Source: Sanguinoderma infundibulare
Taxonomy: Eukaryota > Basidiomycota > Agaricomycetes > Polyporales > Polyporaceae
DNA: 64,000 nucleotides
NCBI GenBank assembly: GCA_032821775.1
Contig: JAVLRN010000006.1
Coordinates: 1,364,001 to 1,428,000 of the forward strand
Direction of reading: 5' to 3'
A program made the translations under genes and the position numbers. The stretch's first letter is position 1, and each line of letters starts with the position of its first letter. Of this stretch, positions 57,572-64,000 are shown piece after piece. The notes under the pieces are model-generated. The model was not told the origin of the DNA. It was given only the letters and a program-made list of their open reading frames with translations, and did no database searches.

Positions 57572-58260
57572 TAACTTCAATTCTGGTTAAGCAGTTGAAG
57601 TTATACATACTCAGTACAGGACTTTTGACAAATCAATGTTTGAGCTCATTGAAGGCAGTCTGCTCTTCACTCCATTGCCAAGGAGCATTACCAGTGAGAC
57701 AGTCCAGAGGTTTATAGATTGCACTGAAGTCCTTTATAAATTGCTGGTAGAAGTTCATGAAGCTGTGAAATGTTTGGACATCCAATTCATTTTTAGAGAC
57801 TGGCCACTCAGCAATACCCTTAACCTTCACTGGGTCCATCTTCACATGGTTTTCTGAGATGAACATGCCTAGATACTCAACCTTAGATTGCTCAAACTCG
57901 CACTTCTCTGGCTTGCAGAATAAGTCATTCTCCTGCAGATGCTTCAGAACCTGACAGTTGAGTCTCTGATAGTCCTGCACAGAGCATAGACTACCATCCT
58001 TCTTTTTGACAAAGAAGAATGGTGAGGACATCAGTGACTTTGACTCGCAAATGTATCTTTTGGCAAGTTCTTAGCAAAGAACTGGTCAAGCTCAGCTTAT
58101 TCATTGGGTGACAGGGGGTTGGAGTGGAACATCTTTGCCTCAGGCACTAGTTCTATAGCATGATCATTGAGACCATAATTCAGTAGGTGTTGATGATTCA
58201 AGATGGGACCTAAGCATGAAAGCTGCACTTTGAAAGAAGACAGAGTGTCAAGGAAGAAGG
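57572..58260 (-). pseudogene. Chromovirus RT fragment, 5' truncated
   Basis: On the minus strand: HAIELVPEAKMFHSNPLSPN (about 58175), AELDQFFAKNLPKDTF, then SSPFFFVKKKDGSLCSVQDY at 58031. The middle RT palm, including the catalytic box, is missing between QRLN and QVLKHLQENDLF. The C-terminal RT/connection (KCEFEQSKVEYLGMFISENH, FYQQFIKDFSAIYKPL, WSEEQTAF) ends near 57633. It probably belongs to the same element as 53688-55792, separated by the hAT-like cluster. Confidence 0.82.
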
Positions 58261-58728
58261 GAGCAAGGTAGTCTCAGGTCTTGTGCCTTCTAAATGACCT
58301 ATTAATTAAAGTAGAGAGGCTCCAAACAGAAGGGGATGGGTGTAAGGATGATTTGATGTGATGTGAGCTTGGATCTGAGTAGGAGGATATCAGACTGAAT
58401 CAATGATAGTCAGATAGATTCAAGATGATCAGAGAAGGGGACTAGATGCAAGAGAGTAGGGTTGAATAGGACTTGGAGCTCAACTAGAGAGAATCACTAA
58501 AGCTAGATAGGCTAGATGCTAGAAGCTAGACACTGGAGGACTAGATGCTGGAGGACTAGATAGACTAGAAACTAGATGCTGATGCTGTCTGAGGGTGCAG
58601 AACATGAGGAGCAGCCACAGCAGACAGTTGAACTGAGCTCTGAACTGTGGGGGGGGGGGTGAAAGCTGTCTATTCCAAAGTGCACTGGTAACTATATATA
58701 AGCTACTACTCTACATCTGAAGCAGAAA
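58261..58728. repeat. Low-complexity stretch with CTAGATGCT-type repeats and a G run
   Basis: Short imperfect repeats of CTAGATGCT / CTAGATAGACTAG / GGAGGACTAGATG occupy about 58500-58575. A run of about 11 G lies near 58650 and ACTATATATAAGC, a TATA-like box, near 58692. It may be the remains of another LTR. No coding content. Confidence 0.5.
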
Positions 58729-59824
58729 TGAGATATGCACAAACTACCTAATAGAAAATACTACTAGATAAGATGTGCCTGAAGCAATTAGACCAGGCTT
58801 TAGGTCAGATATTCCTCCAGGTGTCCATAATAGTGATCAGAGGTATAGAGTAAGGATAGGTAAGGTTGAGGTATAGAAGGGAATAATAGAGAGCAAGCCT
58901 GTCAGAGGCTTTCTAACTCTCAGGAGAAGACTTGACTATTGTGCACTATTGCACAAGGATCACCTGTCAGAGGTGGGGTGGACTTTTAGGGGAAAACTGA
59001 ATTGTTCTTTTTTGGGGGATCTAGCTGAGGTCCTTATATACTAGTGGCTATCTAAAACCAAATATAAATAAACAGGCTATTGTGCTATTGTGCTAAGTCT
59101 GGATAATAGGCTATAGACACAATACTGTATCTAAAAATAGCACAATACTGTTGAAGTGCTCATTGTTTTTGAACAATGAGTACATGCAGACTGTGAGAAA
59201 TAATCTTATGTACAATAAAGGAATAAACAATAGTCCATCAATCAGCATAGGAATAAAATATCCATACAATGAAATATGCACAATCATTGTCCTATATACC
59301 TGAAAATATTCTCAAGTACAATAAGCCAGGATAAAAGTCATCCTTAAACAATTAAGTATGAGGAATAATAGGTTAAAGTCTGTAGTGTGGGAATGCTCAA
59401 AGGATAAAAGGATAGAGTATAATAGTCATTCCCAAATAACAATAAAGTCCTATCATACAAAAGGAAAAATCTGTGCTGACTGAGCATGTGTACAGTAATG
59501 TGTATCAGTCATCATGCTTGAACCTTAGTCAGCCTTTTTCAGGTCACCTGTCAAGAATCAAATCCTTCATACAGTATAGTAAATAAATGAAGAGTACATG
59601 TAGAGTCCATGCTAGATCATGTTACACCTGGCACACATCCTGTGCCTTGAGCTTTCACCTTTCTCCCCAGGTTCTTTTTGCACTGACTCTCTGTCCTCTT
59701 TTTGTCCTGTCAGCTCTCTGAATCTAAAGATAGGTTTTTCAGAGCCAAGGCAGTTTCAGTGCTGCACTGGCTCTCCTGCCAGCCTATACCTGTCCAATAG
59801 ATCAGTCATACACCACATATCACA
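58729..59824 (-). mobile_element. Solo LTR of the palindrome's gypsy family (1,096 bp)
   Basis: On the minus strand it starts TGTGATATGTGGTGTATG and ends GCATATCTCA. It is closely similar along its length to the LTR at 35393-36450, including the TATATAAGG promoter region. It sits between pieces of two unrelated gypsy elements, and its flanks (AGAAA / CTATC) do not form a target duplication. Confidence 0.85.
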
Positions 59825-62800
59825 CTATCAGCAGTATGCAGTGGTTTACTTTCCAGAATGGCAGTAGCTCAGGAAGTATTTCACCAGTGAGATCAGCAAC
59901 CTCCTCCATCCATTTTGCCCAAAGTGCAGGGATGTCCACTTCTGAGTGTGAATTGTGGGGGTTGTCTTTTGCAGTGCCTTCCAGTGACTTCTGGAAGTAC
60001 TGTTTGATCTCCAGTTCCATCTGTTCATTTACTCCAAGTGGATCCTCATGACCATACTTATTATGCCTCACTCCTTTGAATGAGTGCATGGATACATAGT
60101 CGTGTGGAGCAATCCCTGGCATGGGGCTAGCCTTTTTATGTGGTTGCTTCTTCACTCTAGAGTAAGCAAAGTACTCACAGTCAGGGTAGTTGATGTGTAC
60201 CCTCCATGGTGAGTATTTTGCTTTCTCAGGCTTTAGTTTGGGCCACCGCACATCACAGGGCTTATCCTCTGTGTCAGTGTCTTCATCATCTGAAGACAGC
60301 AACAGTGAGGGGTAGTCTGCAGCCAATTTGAATTTTCTTTTCTGGTATGCCACTCTACATCCTCAACTTCCTCCACAGTGGTCTGCTTGTGCTTGTAAGA
60401 TGCACTGTGGATCTTTGGGAGTCAATTGGAATTTTTTAACCTTTCTGCACTCTGCTTGCGATGATGCTTAATGTGGAACACAGTGTCCTCCTCATGACTG
60501 AATGCTGGGATGCAGTGGCCTTTGATGATGATGTTCTGGTTTTTGAAGTTAAGTACAACTCCATGTTCATTTATAAATGGTGTTTCAAACATGCAGTCAT
60601 ATTGATTCAAGTTTACCATGTCAAAATAGGTGATTTCCTTCTGCAGTGGTCCAATTGTGACTGGGGCTCTTATTTTATAGTTAATTTTGGAGTGAGAGCC
60701 TGCACAACCGAGCTGCAAAATGACCTGATCCTTGAGTACAACCTTGGAAGTTTTCATGATATGGCTGTACTCTAGGGTAACACCACTGGTGGTGGTGCCT
60801 GAGTCAAACATTGAATATGCCAGATTTCCAGCAATTTTGATCATTGCACTCAGTACAGCCTGACCATCAGGGTCATGGTTAGGCTGTGCGGTTGCAGACT
60901 CATCTTTTGCTGCACAGTCAACTGAAACTCCATTGGTGTCTGGGCTTTTGAGGCACACATTGCATTGAGTTGAACTCTAGAGCCCTTGCTCTGTGGGTCC
61001 TCTCGATGCATCCACTGCTGAATATAATATTCATTCTCAATTTTCTCAACTGTAACTGCCTGCATTGCATGCATTGCAGTCACTGGTTGGAATTCTGCAG
61101 AGTCTTGATGTGCATTTTCCTGCTTAAGGATGTGCATTGCATGAGCATGGAGAATTTCTGAGCTGGACAACTGGTGGGTGGATGCTAGTTCAGTCCACTG
61201 GTATGCCTCCTCAAGCTGCCATGCATTCTCAAAAATGGTTGCCCAGTTGCAGTACTCAGATGACACACCATAGTGAACCAAGTCCTTTCACATGTGGGCA
61301 GAAAGTCCATCGAACAACTGCATGCACATCTTATAGATGTTTGGATGCTCAATCATCTCAGCAGCTTGCTGCTTGAGATCCTCAGAAAATCACTCAACAC
61401 CATGAGAGGTGTATGAGCACCTCACAAAGTTTTCAGTCACCTTGGCAGCCATGTTAGAGTGAATGAATCTGGCATGCATCACACAGATTACCTCCTCAAA
61501 CATCGGAACACCAGCAATATTGGGGTGGTCCACTTTACAAGTGTACCACTCCTCAGCATCCCTTTCCAGGTGCTGGCACAGGTACCTCAGTCAGTAAAAA
61601 TAGGCCTAAGGACCACACAGATTGTGAGCTCGCATCCAGTTCAACACACCATCGAGCCAGTGATAAAACACCTAATGATCACTAGATTCACTGTACTTAG
61701 GTGGCATCTTAATCTTAGGCTGTTTTGCACCCTCAGGTAGAGGTGGAAGCGGTTGTCCCACCTTGTACTGGATGTTGCACATTACCTGCTGTAGCAACCT
61801 GTTAAGGTGCAGGTTGCTCGAGTGGGGTAGTCCAGCTGTGGCAGACACACTCGTCTGATCCACAACTGATTGCAATACACTCACTGGCTGGGTAGCCATA
61901 TACACAGGCATTGGCTGGTGCCAGTTTGCATATGCAGCTCTAGCATCTAAAATTGACTGCAGTGGTACATTAAATCGCACAGACATAGGAACAGTCTGTG
62001 GGGCTGCCATTGATTGCAGGGTATAGTCCATAGGTGGTAGAGCACTGACTCCAGCATATGAGCCATGGGGGGCATGCACTGCATTGCAAGAGTCAGCCTC
62101 AGCTCGCTGTTTGTACTCTTCATTCGCTCGACAAGCACATTCATATTGCTCATTGAGGATGTCATTGTAGAGCAGCTGATATGCAGCATATTGATCAGTC
62201 TCTTGAGGCACATCACATGAAGCCTCAGACTGATAGCCAGGATTCATGCCTGCATGTGCAGGTTGGCTGCTGATAGACAGCTGCCTCACACTCTAAGCAA
62301 GACTATCCACACTAGAGTGGATAGCTGTGGTGATTCAGCCTTGCTGTCATGCCAACTGACCCACCTGTTTGTCATACTCATTGAGTGACTTAGATGGGTG
62401 TCGGTGTGGCAGGTGTTCACTGTACTCAGTTGGTGCATGCTCAGGCTCACAACTGGGAACAGATGGGGGTGATGTATGTACTCTCTCATCACTCGAATAT
62501 TAAGGCACACTGTTCACAGAGAGGAGCAGTGCTGAGCGTGATTGGGGGGGGCAACATAGGCAGTGGCAGCAGGGACACAATTGATGTCAGTGGTGGGAAG
62601 TTAAAGGTCCACTGAGACTCTGCAATGGTCTGCTCAATATCCAGCATTATGCACTGGTTATCATCCACAGCATAATTAGTGCAGGCCTGAGCCATGCGCA
62701 CCTCATTTGCATACTTATGCAGGACAGCATCTGACTTAGCATAGAGTGTGGTGAGCTCGCACAAGTATTTGGACAGCTGCTGAAAACACAGGGACACCTG

Positions 62801-63424
62801 TGTCATGAGTGAGCTCTGATATGCCATCAGAGCTGTCTCATATGCTGCTACTATGTCACACAGCTGACTCCTCGCACTCGATGGTCTCTGCTCAGAAGGC
62901 AGAGCCCTGTGCAACAGCAAGTGGGCCAGTCACGGGGAGGCTGCATACTCTAGGTGTGAGCCCTGTGGCAGCTGTTGAGCCAGCTGCAAGGGACTCACCT
63001 GAGCTGGGGGTGGCACATAGGGTGTGAAATGGGGGCAAAAACCATATAAATTGTGCTCACCTAGGACCCCCGTCTGATCCATGCTCATGGTTCTAAAGCT
63101 AGACATGTTTCATTGAGGTGATGGTGATGAGGGAAAGGGAAAGAGTGCACTTGCATTGTACACTCGGATCAGCAGCTGGATGGTGTTGAGACCATCCAAA
63201 TACCCTCAGCTGCCATTGTACTAGTTCATCTTGTGGGAATAAGCCATGGTAAAGCTCGAGGGGTCGAATGCAGTCATGTCAGCTGCATTTTGATGCCTTA
63301 AGAGAGCCCAGATGAGCTCCAGCTGGTGGAAGTGTGGGGGCATCTCCCACCGGTGAACATCCTGAGTGGAATCTATTAAAAGTTGTCCAAAAGTTGTCCA
63401 GTTTGGAGTCGAGGGCCACAGCAA
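59825..63424 (-). pseudogene. Degenerate gypsy gag-protease region of another family
   Basis: Reading down the minus strand from about 63424: a Gag N-terminus with several stops, ORFs 62489-62920 and 61672-62289 (YNDILNEQYECACRANEEYK), and a retrotransposon-gag segment (HWLDGVLNWM, HLERDAEEWYTCKVDHP, about 61650-61500). A protease follows (60958-60422) with YSMFDSGTTTSGVTLEYSHI, whose D-S-G is the active site. A linker ORF (60353-59820) ends GEILPELLPFWKVNHCILLI, the conserved segment just before RT. The solo LTR starts right there and no RT of this family follows. Stops in place of W and Q codons are frequent. Confidence 0.82.
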
Positions 63425-63773
63425 GTCAAATCAAATGTCACTGAAGGGTCATCCAAAGAATTGAAGTCAGGGTGAGTCCAGGGGAGTGTTGCCAAGAAGT
63501 CAATTGAAGCCTAAAAATTTTTCAAAGCAAAGTCCTAAGGAGTGTTGCCAAGAAAACAAGACTAAAGGGAGTCAAAAAAGATGTAAAAGTCACAAGGGTT
63601 GAGCCTCCAGTGCCCCTGGTGTAACTTGTCAATGTCCTATATTGCAGGGCGATGGATATGCTAGTGGGGCAGTGGTGGTAAGGCTGATGAACCCTTACCA
63701 CACATACATGATGTGTATCTATAATCTTACATAATCAAGCACTATACGAAACATCTGTAACAGAAAAGATGTG
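63425..63773. other. No recognised gene
   Basis: It contains two copies of AGGAGTGTTGCCAAGAA-like text (near 63483 and 63538) and an inverted repeat GGTAAGG...CCTTACC near 63679-63701. It is possibly the leader or LTR border of the flanking elements. Confidence 0.35.
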
Positions 63774-64000
63774 ACTTAATATGAGGAACTTCAGGGTACC
63801 TGGTGTGTCAAGAAAACTGGTGGACCAGTACACAGGGTCATATCCAGTAGTTTGCAAAGTAGGAAATTTGGCATATGAGCTGAAGCTCCCCAAGGACCTT
63901 ACGATCCATCCAGTGTTCCATGTCTCTCTACTCTTACTACACAAAGAGAGTCAGTTGACATCCATCTGAGCCTGAGCCAATAGAGGTTGAAGAAGAGAAG
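63774..64000 (+). pseudogene. C-terminal integrase fragment of a chromovirus (plus strand, partial)
   Basis: An ORF at 63781-63969 reads RNFRVPGVSRKLVDQYTGSY then PVVCKVGNLAYELKLPKDL and HPVFHVSLL. This is the characteristic integrase C-terminal segment preceding the chromodomain of Tf1/sushi-type elements. A TGA follows. It lies in the opposite orientation to the neighbouring gypsy pieces, so it is a separate insertion, cut by the window edge. Confidence 0.85.

Noticed and set aside
58645..58660. G-run as a telomere-like or quadruplex element
   Set aside because: A single homopolymer run of about 11 G without telomeric repeat units, and such runs are prone to sequencing error.

Overview
The window is eukaryotic nuclear DNA, most likely from an Agaricomycete (mushroom-type basidiomycete). 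Genes are dense and split by many 40-120 nt GT-AG introns, neighbours often share short divergent promoters, and the transposons are Ty3/gypsy, Ty1/copia and hAT-like. The exact species cannot be read from the sequence.

Bases 1 to about 26,070 are gene-rich and free of recognisable transposons. In order they hold: a partial acidic nuclear-type protein (-), an endosomal Qa-SNARE (+), a KHA1-type K+/H+ antiporter (+), NOP56 (-), the condensin subunit BRN1/CAP-H (+), a conserved unknown protein (-), a Nudix CoA pyrophosphatase (+), a VMA12-type V-ATPase assembly factor (-) with a possible 51-codon ORF behind it, an ataxin-10/CTR86 protein (+), LEO1 of the PAF1 complex (-) and a BRAP2/ETP1 RING + UBP zinc-finger E3 (+). 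All are housekeeping genes. Exon joins were worked out by reading frame; every listed model except the unknown protein's first junction closes in frame.

From 26,117 to the end the window is a nest of transposons, starting only 46 bases after the BRAP2 stop. Its main structure is a giant head-to-head inverted repeat, with arms 26,117-35,770 and 37,206-46,955. Each arm is a decayed gypsy-type element. The arms look identical over the inner 2.3 kb (LTR + gag) and the outer 3.8 kb (RT to integrase), but clearly diverge over the middle 3.5 kb (protease plus an unusual extra module). Both arms carry the same small gap where the RT catalytic aspartates should be.

At 47,452 a Ty1/copia element interrupts the right arm's 3' LTR. 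It has a primer-binding site matching the anticodon arm of initiator tRNA-Met (half-tRNA priming), and a solo LTR of its own family sits in its integrase with a perfect CATTC target duplication. Beyond 53,363 lie pieces of at least three more gypsy elements, including a chromovirus with a decayed chromodomain. hAT-like inverted-repeat elements, a 73-nt tRNA-like gene and another copy of the palindrome's LTR are inserted among them.

Many broken transposon codons are TGG to TAG/TGA or CAG/CAA to TAG/TAA, a transition pattern expected of cytosine deamination or a RIP-like process. No CRISPR array, rRNA gene or bacterial-type operon was seen.
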